A stretch of 64,000 bases of DNA from Sipunculus nudus (GCA_026874595.1 CM049308.1:46635327-46699326), one strand, 5' to 3'. Positions 36,256-48,872 are shown, counted from the first letter of the stretch. The notes: generated from the letters alone by a model not told the origin. Program-made: numbers and translations.

Positions 36256-37552
36256 AAAAAAAGATCATGGCTGTATTTTAAGCCAAGCTTTTCATCCCAA
36301 ACTTTCCATTTTGCACATTTAGCTGACTTGCCAGTATGGGGAGAGCATAAATGAATTTGGTGTCACATGGTCAAAGGTCAAGGTCACAGGGGCCATCTGT
36401 TCACAAAGTAGTTTCCAGATGATAACTCCAGTTTAGTTTGACATATTGGTTTCAAACTTAACTTATATATGACTCACCACTAAAGTAAGAAACTTGTGGA
36501 TTTTTGGGTCCAGCAGTCAAAGGTCATGGTCACAGGACTCATTTCTTTAAAAAGAAGGCATATGCATTTGAAGCCAAACTTTTCATCCCAAACCTTCCAT
36601 CTTCAAGATATTGCTAACCTGCCAATAGGGGAGGATTCTGTTCAGTTTTGGGGTCATGAGGTCAAAGGTCAAGGTCACAGTGCCCACTTATTTAGAAAGA
36701 TTGTGGATGCATTTTAGCCAAACTTTTTATCCCAAACCTTCAATATTGCCCATAGCTGAACTGCCAATAGGGGAAGACACTGATTGATTTTGGGATGACA
36801 AAGTCAAAGGTCATCATCACAGGGGCCCATCTGTCCACATATTTTTTCTGGATGATAACTCCAGTTTGGATTGACATATTGGTTTCAATTTGGACTTATA
36901 TATGATGCACCAATAATGTAAGTCCCCTTTTGATTTTGGGGTCATAAGGCCAAAGGTCAAGGTTACAGGACCAAATTCTTAAAAAGATTGTTGGTGTATT
37001 TTTAGCCAAACTTTCTGTCCCAAACATTCTATCTTCCAGATGTTGCTCTCCTGCCAATAATGGAAGTAACTGATGGATTTTGGGGTAACAAGGTCAAGGT
37101 CATTGGGGCCATCAATCCACATATTAGTTTCCAGATGATAACACCAGTTTAGTCTGAAATATTGGTTTCAAACTTGACTTACATATGGCCCACCTCTAAA
37201 GTGAGAATTGTTGATTCTGGGGTTATGAGATCAAAGGTCAAGGTCACAGGACCCACTACTTTAGAAAGATTGTGGATGCATTTTAAGCCAAACTTTCATC
37301 TCAATCCTTCCATCATCAACATGAAGTGCACCTGCCAATAGGGGAAGTTTCCTTTTGATTTTGGGGTCATATGGTCAAAGGTTAAGGTCATAGGGCCCAT
37401 CCATTCACAAATTAGTTTATGGATGATAACTCCAGTTTGGGTAGACAGGTTGGCTTCAAACTGATCACAGAACCAATATTTTGGAAAACCTCATAAACAT
37501 AAATCCTTACAGACAAATGCAGCTGAGCGTCGAGACCCATGGGTCCCTAGTT
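36256..37552 (+). repeat. Dimeric AGGTCA satellite ending in a C tail
   Basis: About four units of near 290 bases each consist of two half-units, and each half carries AGGTCAAAGGTCAAGGTCA or a variant (for example 36659-36677). The half-units otherwise read GGATGCATTTTAAGCCAAAC and GATGATAACTCCAGTTTGG-like text. The monomer is the same as in the A elements at 5001 and 60611, but here the array ends in the C-type tail CAGCTGAGCGTCGAGACCCA. Confidence 0.75.
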
Positions 37553-37555
37553 AAC

Positions 37556-39806
37556 TGTATCCGCCAAAACAAAGTTTTGCAGATACTATGTTTTTGACCA
37601 GGTTCCGCCGCCGCTTCCACGTTCGTTTCCGGAATGGAAATCTGAGACCACTGGACAGATTTTTCCAAAACTTTACATGATTATAGGGTCATATGTGAAC
37701 TGGTGCCAAAATATTTTGTGTTAAACTCTGACCTTTCCTTTCTCCAGTGCGTCCATCTGTGCGTATGTTTTGACACATTAGCCCATATATCTTCGGACTT
37801 GTTTGACCAATCAGGAAAAAAATTTTGCACAAATTTAGCCCATGGATAGCTATAAAATTTACATAGAAAATGGTGGCGCCACCTGCAACCATTTTTGCAT
37901 AGTGTCCATCTGTTCATCTGCCTTTGGATAAAATTACTCATATGTCAGAAGTGAATGGACTTATCCACTTGAAACTTTGGATTTGTATTCATCCTGGATG
38001 GCTTTCTTGATTTTATTACAGGTGGCGCCCCTACATTCACGTTCAGGCTGCAGACATCCAGGCTTATATCTCAGGACTGGTTTGATGTATCCTCCTGAAA
38101 TTTTGCATATGTATAGATCTCACATAGCTCTTTATCATACACAAAACTGGTGGCGCCACCTGCACCCATTTTGCAGTGTCCTTCTGTTTGTCTGCCATGG
38201 GATAAAATCATTCATATCTCAGCAGTGGTTTGACTTATATGCCTAAAATTTTGCATGTATATACATCTTGGACAGCTTTCCAGATTTTGTGGCAGGTGGC
38301 ACCACCTACTTTCACATTCAGGCTGCAGACATCAAGGCTTTTATCTCAGGACTGGTTTGACATACCCCCCTGAAATTTTGCATATGTATCGATCTCACAT
38401 AGCTCTTAATCATACACAAAATTGGTGGCACCAACTGCAACCATTCTTGCACAGCGTCTATATGTTTGTCTGCCTTGGGCTAAAATCACTCATATCTCAG
38501 TAGTGGTTTGAATTATCTGCATGTTGTGCATGTTTATACATCTTGGATAACTTTCTCGATTTTGTGGCAGGTGGGGCCACCTACATGTACGTATACGCTG
38601 CAGACATTCTAGCTTATATTTCAGGACTGGTTTGACATATCACCCTGAAATTTTGAAGGTGTATAGATCCCACATAGCTCTTAATCATACACAAAAGTGG
38701 TGGTGCCACCTGCCACCATTTTTGCTCAGCGTCAATCTGTTTGTCTGCCGTGGGCTAAAATCACATATCTCAATAGTGGTTTGACTTGTCTGCCTAAAAT
38801 TTTCATGTTTATACATCTTGTACTTGCTTGTTTAGTACTTGCATTGTTCATATACATGTTACACATGTTCTTGAAAAGTAATGGTCCAGCATTGAGGCGT
38901 TATACCTGGTGTTATCTCATTGCACAGGTTCGCATTAGGCTTGTAGGCCTTGTGTTTAAAAAAAGGGACCACTTTTGTGGACAGATGGCAGTACTTGGTT
39001 TGCCATTGGCAGATCGCCAAGATTTACCAGTGCCAAGATTTACCAGTGCCTTGATGTTGGCCATTAGCCAAGATAATATCAGCTCGATAAATAGCTTTGG
39101 CACAGTGCCAGGATTGGAAGAGGTCTGTGTGCTATAGTCTGAGTACTTTAATAGATTGTTGTTGTGTTTTCATGGTAAGTTCATTGTATTATTTTAAACA
39201 AGTCAATGCAAGTCTGTTTAATTCAAAGTTATTTCAAGTAGGGATGTTGATATTTGAAATTTCTTAAATTTGGCATGTTCATCCAACCAGGAAAGTTTTC
39301 ATATAAACTAGACAAGTAGTGCCACCTACCTTTGTTTTTGTAAAATAAATAAAGCCCTTTTCTCAGGAGTGATTCGCAGTATTGGCCTGAAATTGTGCAT
39401 ATCCATTGATCTTGGACTCCTCACTCTTGTTCTCAAGACTGGTGCCATCTGCTGTTGTTTTGCAATGGCGTTTATTCATACATGTGCTTTGAGTGAAAAT
39501 TGCTTATATCTCAGGAGTGTGTCAAGGTATTGGTCTGAAATTTGGCATGTTCATCCATCTTGGAAAGTTTTCTCATAAACCAGACAGGTGGCAACACTTA
39601 CCTTTTTTTTTTTGTTGAATAAATTAATGCCCTTTTTTCAGCAATGATTTGAAGTATTGGCCTCTGGTGGTGCAGTCTACAATTATGTTTAAGTGGTAGA
39701 CATAAATTTCCTATTTCCCTTTACCACTCAATCCATGCCTCACTACACCTGTACTACTGTGATTTTGGCATATACACAAAGTCACTTTTGACTACCTGTA
39801 TCTAGT
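37556..39806 (+). mobile_element. Family B element, long composite
   Basis: It starts TGTATCCGCCAAAACAAAGT. A long array follows with palindromes at 37872-37883 and 38149-38160. The 3' end is a decayed hairpin GTC-ACTTTT-GAC and CCTGTATCTAG|T at 39802-39806. An F tail (CACAGGTTCGCATTAGGC, near 38926) and H-type units inside show that other repeats inserted later. Confidence 0.65.
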
Positions 39807-40342
39807 TGTTTCATGCACCTGTGCACATAGCCCAAGAGTGGTTTGAAGCCTGAAATTGTTTATGTCCATACATCTTTAACGGCTTTCTAGTAAGTGGTGG
39901 TGCCACTTACATTGATTTTTGTGTTCTGTGCACCTATGCCAGTACCTGATGCATGCACTCAGGTTCAAAAATGTTCAGTGCTTGCATTGTACATATTCAT
40001 GTCACACATGTACTTGAAAAGTAACGGACAAGCTTGGAAGCATTATACCTGATGTATTTCCCATTGCACAGGTTTGCATTAGGCCTGTAGGCCTTGTTAT
40101 ACTTCAGCTTATCTCCACTGTCTCCCTTATTCTATGATTAACATGGTTTCATATGTACCCTGTGGTTATATTTACACACATATAACAATCACATAGTTGA
40201 AATGCTGTTACTTTTACAAATATTTGATCATGAAAGGCTCCTGCATGAATAAAAGAACACAGTCAACACAACCACCAGAGTTATATGCAGATATTCTCAT
40301 AATAAATTTCAGCAGAGCGCCTTGACCCTTAGGTCCCTTGAT
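39807..40342 (+). repeat. Family F tail followed by a family C tail
   Basis: The F terminus at 40066-40097 has GCACAGGTTTGC (inverse of the F head GCGAACCTGTG with one change), then the hairpin AGGCCT-GT-AGGCCT and TTGTT. A C-type tail (CAGCAGAGCGCCTTGACCCT, then AGGTCCCTTG) ends at about 40341. Confidence 0.6.
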
Positions 40343-41193
40343 AGGTTCATAATTCGGTCACAGTGGTCATCATCACAGGGCTGTGGTGTTTTACTTGTTG
40401 TGCATTGAATCGTATAGATAACAGTGTTAATCTGAGTGGATCCCATTTTACAATGCACTATATGAAGAAAATTCTTCAGAACTGTCCGTAACAGTTTCCT
40501 TAAGTGAACCTTAATGGATTCCTTTTCATACAGCATTCATCTTCATCAAATCTTAAAATCTTTGCTCAGATCTAAGTTGTCACTTTTCTTTTTGTCATTG
40601 TGCCACAGGTAACAGTCTGTAGTGAACTGTGGAACTGTTGTGCATTGGTCACATTTTTTGTGTTAGAAATAAGGGATCAGGCAACATCTAACATTAATCA
40701 CCTAGTTCAGTTTTGGAATTCAATACTACACTTTGTCTCTTTGGTTGAGGTCAGTTGTTTTTTGTTTGGAAAGTTTTCGTATAATGATATAATGATTACC
40801 TTGTAGGAGCTTACTGCAGAGAGTAGATGAAGAGTTATTACTAAGGTACGAATATTAATCTTACTAATGAAAAACTCAATGCTAATTTGTTCTTTCAACT
40901 AAGAACAAAGTAACCAGATAAAACCTAAATGAGGCTAAGTATATGGTATGTTTCTTTGTGATTTGCATGTCTTATATAGTTGTTGACTGTAGTTTGGTGT
41001 CTCATAGCTTCTTTTTGTGTGTGTTTGTGTGTCTGTACACTTATTAGTTTGATGCATATGTGTGTGCTATGTGTTACATATGGAGGACATTTTGGACTGG
41101 AACATTCCAGACTTAGATGTTTCAACCAGATCAATATTATACAGTTCCATGATCAAGGATTCATAGCTCTGTTTTGGCTCACCATTCAATATT
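40343..41193 (+). other. Mostly unique segment with a candidate exon
   Basis: I find no repeat-family match. It contains the candidate exon 40807-40845. A second acceptor-like site (TTTGTCATTGTGCCACAG) ends at 40608 and is followed by an open frame of about 65 codons that shows no known motif. Confidence 0.35.
40807..40845 (+). CDS. Candidate 39-base microexon of an unrecognised gene
   Basis: The acceptor ATTACCTTGTAG ends at 40806 and a donor GTACGA starts at 40846. One leading base completes a codon, twelve codons read SLLQRVDEELLL, and two bases (AG) remain. This phase fits both the upstream candidate (16112-16167, leaving two bases) and the downstream one (56621-56674, taking one). The peptide is acidic and leucine-rich, as in a short helix. 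The phase-0 reading has a stop. The length is small enough for chance, and I do not recognise the protein. Confidence 0.35.
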
Positions 41194-41700
41194 TATGTGA
41201 CCCCTCCCATGGGGGGAGACATAGTGTTTGGTCTGTTGTTGTCAGTATCTGCAATGGTTGTCTGTGTCATTTCTTGTGAACACGATAACTTTTGAACCAC
41301 TCAATATTTATTCATGAAATTTGAAATTTAAATTTTTTCTACAAGTATCTTGGACATGCTTAGCAACTGGGGACCTTGACCTTCATCATCAAGATAAAAT
41401 AGGCCAATATAGAAATTACTGTTGAACACTATAACTTTTGAACCACTCAATATATTTTCATGAAATTTGACTCGTGAAATGTTTCTACAAGAAATCTCTG
41501 AAGTGTTCAAAAACCAGTGAACTTGACCTTTATCTTAAGGGTCAAATCAGCCAGAATAGAAATTATTTGTGAATGCTGTGATTTTTTAAGTAATCTGTAT
41601 TTTTATTCAGATTTGGTGATATGAGGCATATACAAGTATCTGTTTCTGAAAGGCAATAACAGCCTCATACTAGTTTTATACAGGAGTTGTTTTAATCTGG
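41194..41700 (+). repeat. Hairpin-headed repeat with about 146-base units
   Basis: The head TATGTGACCCCTCCC/GGGGGGAGACATA (41194-41223) forms a strong hairpin. Three units with ATAACTTTTGAACCACTCAA or decayed versions follow near 41285, 41430 and 41575. The plan is that of the other families, but the 3' end was not identified. Confidence 0.5.
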
Positions 41701-42299
41701 TTCTCCAAAGAGTTTAAATCATTAACATTTGACAGGCCACTATAAGCCACATCACAAAGTGACATCCCCTCATCTTTTCATAACGCACCAAAACGCCCTC
41801 AGATTTGACAACAAGAACTCCCGGTTTTAACTTGGTCTTGGGGGTAAAATTAATGTTGGACATGATTAACTTTGGTTCTGTATGGTTCCAGGACACCCCT
41901 ATCATAAAGTTGATAATTTTTTCATTCATTACATGGGAAATTCTCATAAATATTCATGAAATTCTAATTTAGACTCTGTTGGAAAGCCGATTGGTTGAAT
42001 GGGCAAGATACACCCGAGATTTAAACAAACGCAATGTTTCAACTGTACATGCTATGTTGTTATGACAATAAACCATACCAAACATCCACAAAAGATTGGT
42101 ATCTATCTAAATTATTATCATTTTGTACTTAAAATGTGAATATTTATCATTCCTTAAGACATTTTCTATGTTTATGTTGCCTGTTATGAAGGACGAGCGA
42201 TGTCATCAATTTTCAAGATGGCAGCTGTCAGACTTGCTGCTCAATAGACATCGTGCTTCAACAACTTTCAGAATATGTTTTGAACAAAATAAATATAAA
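41701..42299. other. Unassigned segment, no repeat match
   Basis: This 600-base stretch matches none of the families. A minus-strand open frame of 77 codons (41714-41947) has no recognisable domain. The words CAAGATGGCAGCTGTCAG near 42210 resemble a start-codon context, but the frame stops after nine codons. Confidence 0.3.
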
Positions 42300-43241
42300 A
42301 CAAGACGACCAGAGGTCACGCGCTTGCCGGAAAAACTCTGACCCAGATTGGAGGACAGATAACCAGAACATGTCATAAAGAAGACAAAGAGGGAGGAAAT
42401 TAGCCATAGTTTGATTATCCATTAAGATCGGACCAATATTGACAAAGTTACGATGGAAATAAAAATTTTACGCATTTTCATGACTTTGACCTTGAACTTT
42501 GACCTATATAAAAATACACATAAAACTTTCCAGAAATCGTTCCAATATGCGATAGGTGAAAGTTGCAAAGTGATTCCAGGTAGACTGTGGCCTAGAGAAT
42601 GCTATTAAAACAGAGGCAAGAACCAGCAAGAAGGCAAAATTTAGAACAACTGACAAACAGACAGACATTTTGAAAAAGTGACACAAAGCTGAGACCAGTT
42701 AACTATACAAAGTTACAGGACGAAGGTGAAATAATGAACCAAAGTTTGTGAAGATAGGACCAGAATTGACAAAGTTTTGAGGAAAATAACATTTTGAAGT
42801 GTTTTGAAGTGACCAACATAGTGACAAAGTGACTCAAAGTTGAGACCAGATGACTTGATCAAGTTATGAAGAAATCCCAGAGAAAATAATTAGCTTAATT
42901 TTATGTAATTAAGGTTTATAGCTCCGGAGATATGGCTAAAAATGAAAAATCACCTTTGAGATATAAGTGTATGACATAAGATGTATCAGTTTCAAAAGGA
43001 TTCCTGCAAAACTGTGGCCTGTGGAATGCTATATGTAGGACACAAGAACCAGCAATAAGGCGAAATTGAGACATCTAACAGACAGACAGACATACTGTCA
43101 AATTGGCACAAAGTTGAGACAAGAAGGCTGACTATGTTATGAAGAAGACAGAGAGGAAGAAATTAAGCTATAGTTTAGATAATTCAGGTTTAAAGTTTCT
43201 GAGTTATGGTCAAAAAATGATACAGGGATGAAGTTTGAGGA

Positions 43242-43258
43242 CGCGCCCCCTAGTGGCC
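43242..43258 (-). promoter_or_regulatory. CTCF-like core in family E
   Basis: The minus strand reads GGCCACTAGGGGGCGCG, which fits the published CTCF core CCASYAGRKGGCRC. Equivalent sites lie at 44491-44508, 48275-48292 and 48607-48623. Binding is not shown. Confidence 0.4.
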
Positions 43259-43500
43259 ATATCCTGAAAATGAAAAATCAATTTTGAGATATCAGTGTAA
43301 AGCACAAAATTCACCAGTTTCAAAAGGATTCCTGCAAAACTGTGGCCTGTAGAATGCTATATATGACACAAGAACTAGCAAGAAGGCAAAATTTAGGACA
43401 ACTGACAGACAAACTGACTAAGTGACCTAAAGCTGAGACCAGATGACTTGATAAGGTTATGGAGAAGACTCGAAGGAAGAAATTAGGCTATAGATTTTGT

Positions 43501-43513
43501 AATTCAGGTTTAT
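43501..43513 (+). repeat. Target-site duplication, left, of the SINE
   Basis: AATTCAGGTTTAT here and AATTCATGTTTAT at 43800-43812 flank the SINE and differ at one position. The other family E units carry a single AATTCAGGTTTATAG at this place, which confirms the duplication. Confidence 0.85.
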
Positions 43514-43799
43514 CTGCTGGGCTTTTACACCCGAGCCTAAAAGCTCATCAGGCCAGAGCTTATCCCGGTTTCTGTAGTGTAAAGCGACTAAGGAGTTAGA
43601 CTCCTCCTGGATGGGACGCTAGTCCATCGCAGGTTACCTTCCCAGTATCTACTGGTACCCATTTCTACTGCTGGGTGGACAGAGGCACACTTGCGGTTGG
43701 GACCTTGCCTAAGGGTCTTGGCACAGTGGGGGTCTGACCGGGATTCGAAATCACGACCTCTTGATCATGAGCCTGGCACCATTACACCACCGCCCCCAC
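43514..43799 (-). mobile_element. tRNA-derived SINE with central conserved-domain-like body
   Basis: On the minus strand it starts TGGGGGCGGTGGTGTAATGG. The polymerase III box A consensus TRGYNNARNGG is met by TGGTGTAATGG (43779-43789 on the plus strand), and a box B-like ATTTCGAATCC follows (43741-43751). The rest includes GATGGACTAGCGTCCCATCC and TCGCTTTACACTACAGAAAC, then ACCGGGATAAGC. It recalls the deeply conserved SINE central domains reported in metazoans (DeuSINE/Nin-DC type); that assignment is from memory and unverified. Length is 286 bases. The 13-bp flanking duplications point to LINE-mediated insertion into a family E unit. Confidence 0.8.
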
Positions 43800-44942
43800 A
43801 ATTCATGTTTATAGTTTTGGAGATATTGTCAAAAAATGATACGGGGATGAAGTTCCAGTGCAGCGCCCAATAGTGGCCTATCCCGAAAATGAAAAATCAA
43901 TTTTGAGATAATAGTGTAAAGCATAAGATTCACTAGTTTCAAAAGGATTCCTGTAAAACAGTGGCCTGTAGAATGCTATATATGACACAAAACTTAGCAA
44001 TAAGGCAAAATTTAGGACAACTGACAGACAAAGTGACACAAAGCTGAGACCAGATGACTTGACCAGGTTATAGAGAACACTCAAAGGAAGAAATTAAGCT
44101 ATAGTTTCTGTAATTCAGGTTAATAGTTTTGGAGATATTTTCAAAAAACGTTTTTTAGTGCAGCGCCCTCTAGCGGTCATATCCCAAAAATGACAAATTA
44201 CTTTTGAGATACTAATGTAAGACATAAAACTCACCAGTTTCGAATGGATTCTTGCAAAACTGTGGCCTGTTAAAACGCTATATGTAAGACGCGAGAACTA
44301 GCAAGAAGTTGAAATCGAGGACAACTGACAGACAAACAGATATACTGACAAAGTGACACAAAGCTGAGACCAGATGACTTGACCAAGTTATGGAGAAGAC
44401 TCAGAGGAAGAAAAAGGCTATAGTTTATGTAATTCTTGTTTATAGTTTCGCAGATATTGTCAAAAAGTGATATGTTGACGAAGTTCGTTGCAGCGCCCCC
44501 TAGCGGCGATATCCTGAAAATGAAAAATCAATTTTGAGATATTAGTGTAAGACATAAAATTCACCAGTTTCAAAAGGATTCTTGCAAAACTGTGGCCTGT
44601 AGAATGCTCTATTTAAGACCCAGGCACCAGCAAGAAGGCGAAATTGAGGTCTACTGACAGACAGGCAGACATACTGACAAAGTGTCATAAAGTTGAGAAA
44701 ATATGACAAAACCATCTTATGAAGAAGACGCAGAGGAAGAAAATGAGCCTAGGTTTGTGAAGATAGGACCAATATTGACAAAGTTATGATGAAAATAAAA
44801 TTCCAAGGTTTTTTGATGACCTTGACCTTTGACCTATGATGTCCATAAACAATAGGCTCCCAAGACTTTTGACTTTCAATCAATCCTGAAAGTTTCAAAT
44901 CGATTGCTACAAAATTGTGGCCAGGAGAGTACTGACAAACAA

Positions 44943-47371
44943 ACTAGACGACCATAGGTCGAGAACTTGCCGGAACTAGAAATAAGAAAGTCAAACTAAC
45001 AGACAACAAGCAGCAGAAAGGCAGGGAACATTTGGAATTGGTCAATTTATAACCCCTATTGTTAGGGAAAAAGATACATGTATTCATGTGGTTATGTTGA
45101 TTTTCAAAAGTCACAGACAAGTCGCAGACGAGTAGACAGACAAAGAGACAGACAGACGGAAAAAAACTCAAGAAGAAGGTCATGTTCTCATGCCATAGAG
45201 AATTGAAAGCATAAATAAAATAAGCAACAGTCTATAAGAATAAATCTTTATTCTTATTTTGAATTTCAAGAAGTGTAACCTATATTAGGTTACCATGGTA
45301 ATGGAAGAATATGATTATGACAGAGTCCCCACGAGGATAAAGCCATTAAATCTAGTTTCAGAGGCTGCAATCAATGTTGTGACACTGTACATAGTTTTGG
45401 AGATATGGCACAATAATGATTGCTCCAGCGCCATCTGGCGGCTAATTTCTAAAAAGAAAAAAATAACTTTCAAGATATTTTATTTTTTATTATATATATT
45501 TGATGTATAATTAAAATTTAACCCCTGCAGAATATGACAGAGTGCCCAGGAGGATAAACGCATTAAATGTAGTATCAGATGCTGCAATCAGTGTTGTGAC
45601 AGTGTGTTTAGTTTTGGAGATATGGCACTATAATGATTGCTGCAGCGCCATCTGGCGTCTATTTTGTAAAAGGAAAAAAATAACTTTCAAGATATTTCAT
45701 TTTTTATTATATATATTTGATGTATAATTAAAATTTAAACCCTGCCCCCAACTGCTAAACCAGGGATCCACCCATATTTTGATACACCCAACTACAAAAT
45801 TCGAGATCCGTCCCTGGTTTGAAAGAATTGCCGGTGGTTCCTGGCAAAACAAGTGGCTGCACAAGGGGACACAATAAAAATCACACGTGTGTTCACTTCA
45901 CATTTAGCGGCTTTTGTCCTCTATTCAATGCTGCTTTGTGAGGTTCATGGACGACCGCGCACGCCAACTTGCAACTAAACGATCAACCATGAAGCCACTT
46001 GTGCTCATGGCAATTCGATGTATCTTCACCATTTGATGAAAAACAAGGCGAGATTTGTCGAGAATTGCAATATAATTACATAATGTTACAGAGAGTGTTA
46101 AGCTGTCGCATGCTAAAAACTATATGTCAATAGTGTAAAAAATGACAGCATTATAGGCATTTGTTTAAATGGTCCTCTGTTCTCGTTTGACGATAAGTGG
46201 TGCGAGATATGAGGAGATATGAATTTGTGTCACTTTAAATTACTAAAAAAAATTGAAAAATAAAAAACTAGACCCTTGTAGCATTAAAATGACCGAGATA
46301 AAGACATTTGTTCAAAATCTCGAATATTCTCATTTGGCGGGAGATGATGCGAGATTTGGAGAGATTTGCAGTTAAATCATATTTAGCTCTTAAAAAGCTA
46401 CAAAAATGCTGAAAACTACTCCTCTTTAGCTTAAAAGGTGGTCAAGTTATAAGCATTTCTGTGAAATCTAGTAATTTCTCGTTTGACGATAAACCAGGCG
46501 AGATTTGACAAGATTTGTAATTGAAAGACTTAGAACCAAGGGAATGCTGCCTCATGCTAAAAACTAGACCCTTGTAGCATAACTATTAACAGAGATAGAA
46601 GCCAAAAACTTCATGTTTTCAGATTGTCAAGTTTTACCCCAAAATTTGGTAACCATGGTAACGGCAGCACAAGGCTACATGTACATAGGAATAAGGCAAT
46701 GATCCTAGTTTTAGATGCGAGCAAAAAAATTTTTATATGCTTAATATTTTTTTATATATTGCCGAAAAATGATAAGTTGTAGTGTTTCCAGTACCACGCC
46801 CCCTGATGGCTATTTTCGAAAAATGAAAAAACAAGTTTGAGATAATACAGAACAACAGAAAATATGTCACTTTCAGAACCGTAGCTGTAAAACTGCAACC
46901 TCTAAATTGTATTTAATGAAATCTCAAAAAGTCTCATTTGACGACAAATGGCACGAGATTTTGCGAGACTTGCAATAATTTCGCACAGAGCATATTTAAT
47001 GTTACACAGTGCAAAAACTAGACCTCTCTAACTTAAAAAATGAGAAATTTGGAGGGAAATTTTCGAATTTTCTGATATTCCCCCAAAAATACGTTACCAT
47101 GGTAACCATTCACCGGAACAATTTGCTAGCACTTGGAAAGCTAACACAATGAGGAATAAAATGAGCTACAGATTAAGTGGCTACGATTATTATTGACGAA
47201 GATATGAAGAAAATAAAGTTTTAGGTTTTTTGGTGACACTGACCTTGACCTTTGACCGATCATGGCCCAAAACAATAGGCTTCGAGGAGAACAGATCCTA
47301 CAGTTTATGTATAAGTTTGCATTAAAACTGTGGCCTGTAGTGCGTTTACATACAGACAAACAAACAAACAA
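44943..47371 (-). repeat. Family E repeats, minus strand, second block
   Basis: The 3' end on the minus strand is CCGGCAAG, hairpin CGACC-TAT-GGTCG (44949-44961) and TCTAG|T. Inside are two close units at 45300-45510 and 45540-45727 with CAGCGCCATCTGGCG, and CGAGATTTG/TCTCGTTTGAC units of about 150 bases (46150-46640). X-box-like palindromes occur at 45289-45302 and 46649-46662. Confidence 0.65.
47093..47106. promoter_or_regulatory. Perfect X-box-like palindrome
   Basis: GTTACCATGGTAAC is a perfect 14-base palindrome and fits the RFX X-box consensus GTTNCCATGGNAAC. Related copies lie at 45289, 46649, 49407 and 50917. Only the sequence match is seen. Confidence 0.4.
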
Positions 47372-48740
47372 ACTAGATGACCATAGGTCGAACGCTTGCC
47401 GGAAATCGGAAGTGAAACACAGACGGACAGACAGAACATATTGTCGGTTTTCTATCAATGGAATGACTCTCAGGGCCATTGCTGAGAATATGTGGCCCGT
47501 AGAATGACATATGAGACAAAAGAACAGGCAAGCAGACAAAGCTGACAACAAAAGACGAACAGACAGACATACTGACTTTGTGAGACAAGATTGACACCAG
47601 ATGACTTAACCTAGTTATGGAGAAGATTCAAAGGAAGAAAATGAGTTATAATTTATGTAATTTAGATTTTTAGTTTTGGAGGTATGGCCAATTAATGATA
47701 TACTTGGGAGGTTCGACTGTAGCGCCCTCTAGCAGACATATTACGAAGAAGAAAAATGCGTTTCGTTTTATTAGTGTATGACATGAAATGTCTCAGTTTC
47801 AAAAGGATTCCGTCAAAGCTGTGGCCTGTAGAATGCTATATGTTAGGCGTAAGAACCAGCAAGCAGGAGACTTTGAGGATAACGGACAAACAGATGGACA
47901 CACTGACAAAGTGACAGAAGATTGAAACCAGATGCCTTAATCAGGTTATGGAGAAGACTCAAAGGAAGAAAATAAGCTATAGTTTATGTAACTGAGGCTT
48001 TGGGTGCAGAGATATGGCCAATACAATGGTATGTGTGTGAGGGTCGTGTGCAGCGCCCACTAGTGGCCATATCCGGAAAATGAAAAATTTAGACATAAGA
48101 TGTAATAGTTTTAAAAGGATTCCGTCAAAACTATGGCCTATAGAATGCTATATGTGAGACGCAAGAACCAACAAGCAGGCGAATTTGAGGACAACTGACA
48201 AACAAACAGACATACTGACAAAGGGAGACAAGATGGAGACAAGATGACAATATATATATTGGGGATGTTCGACTGCAGCGCCCTCTAGTGGACATATCCT
48301 GAAGACGACAAATGAATTTAGTGATATTAGTGTATGACATAAGATGTAATAATTTCAAAAGGATTCCTCCAAATATATGGCTTGTTGATTGCCATATGTG
48401 AGATGCAAGAACCAGCAAGCAGGCGAATTTGAGGATAACTGACAAACAGACAGACATACTGACAAAGTAACACAAGATGGAGACCAGATGACTTGACCAT
48501 GTTTTGAAGAAGGCCAAGAGAAAGAAAATAAGCTACAGTTTGTGTAATATAGGTTTACTTTTACCGGAATATGTCCGAAAAATTAGTTCTTTGGAAGGGT
48601 CTAGTGCAGCGCCCCCTAGCAGCCATATCCGGAAAATGAAAAAAAAAGTTTCAAGATATTAGTTTTAAACATAAGATGTACAAACAAACATACGGAACTA
48701 ATCAACATGCTTGCGAAAATGGAAGATTTCCGGCAAGCAA
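47372..48740 (-). mobile_element. Family E element with both ends
   Basis: Minus strand: the 5' hairpin GCTTGCCGGAAA...TTTCGCAAGC lies at 48709-48738. The body has units with AGCGCCCTCTAGC and CAGCGCCCACTAGTGGCC (47721, 48051, 48275, 48607). The 3' end CCGGCAAG, hairpin CGACC-TAT-GGTC and ATCTAG|T lies at about 47372. Length is about 1.37 kb. GACAGACAGACATACTGAC runs correspond to the GTCTGTC runs of other families. No protein is encoded. Confidence 0.65.
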
Positions 48741-48872
48741 TAAAGTTTGGACTGTGCCTTCAACATGTCTGATAATAGACAGGGCCCAGAAAGGCCGTCA
48801 CGCACCTCTGCACACGCCGGCCACCCACTGTAAGGACCTTGTCGCCATTTGCGGCAATGGCACGTGTCTTTG
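48741..48872. other. GC-rich block between two family E copies
   Basis: This 130-base block (CAGGGCCCAGAAAGGCCGTC, then CACACGCCGGCCACCC) is clearly richer in G and C than its surroundings and matches no repeat family. One minus-strand frame is open with a G/C lean at third positions, containing KVLTVGGRRVQRCVTAF. It could be a gene fragment picked up next to a rolling-circle element, or unrelated DNA. Confidence 0.3.

Larger units (their letters stand above)
42300..44942 (-). repeat. Family E repeats, minus strand, first block
   Basis: On the minus strand the 3' end is CCGGCAAGCGCG, the hairpin GACC-TCT-GGTC and CTTG at 42300. Units of about 300 bases contain GAATGCTATATG-like text, CAGACAGACATACTGAC and a CAGCGCCCCCTAGTGGCC core (43242, 43861, 44161, 44491). 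A SINE sits at 43514-43799. No protein-coding evidence was found. Confidence 0.65.

Noticed and set aside
41714-41947. Minus-strand frame of 77 codons in repeat-free DNA
   Set aside because: No domain, splice support or homologous text was found. It remains possible but unsupported.
42200-42235. CAAGATGGCAGCTGTC start-like context
   Set aside because: The frame ends after nine codons and there is no suitable donor site. It may be only a YY1-like word by chance.
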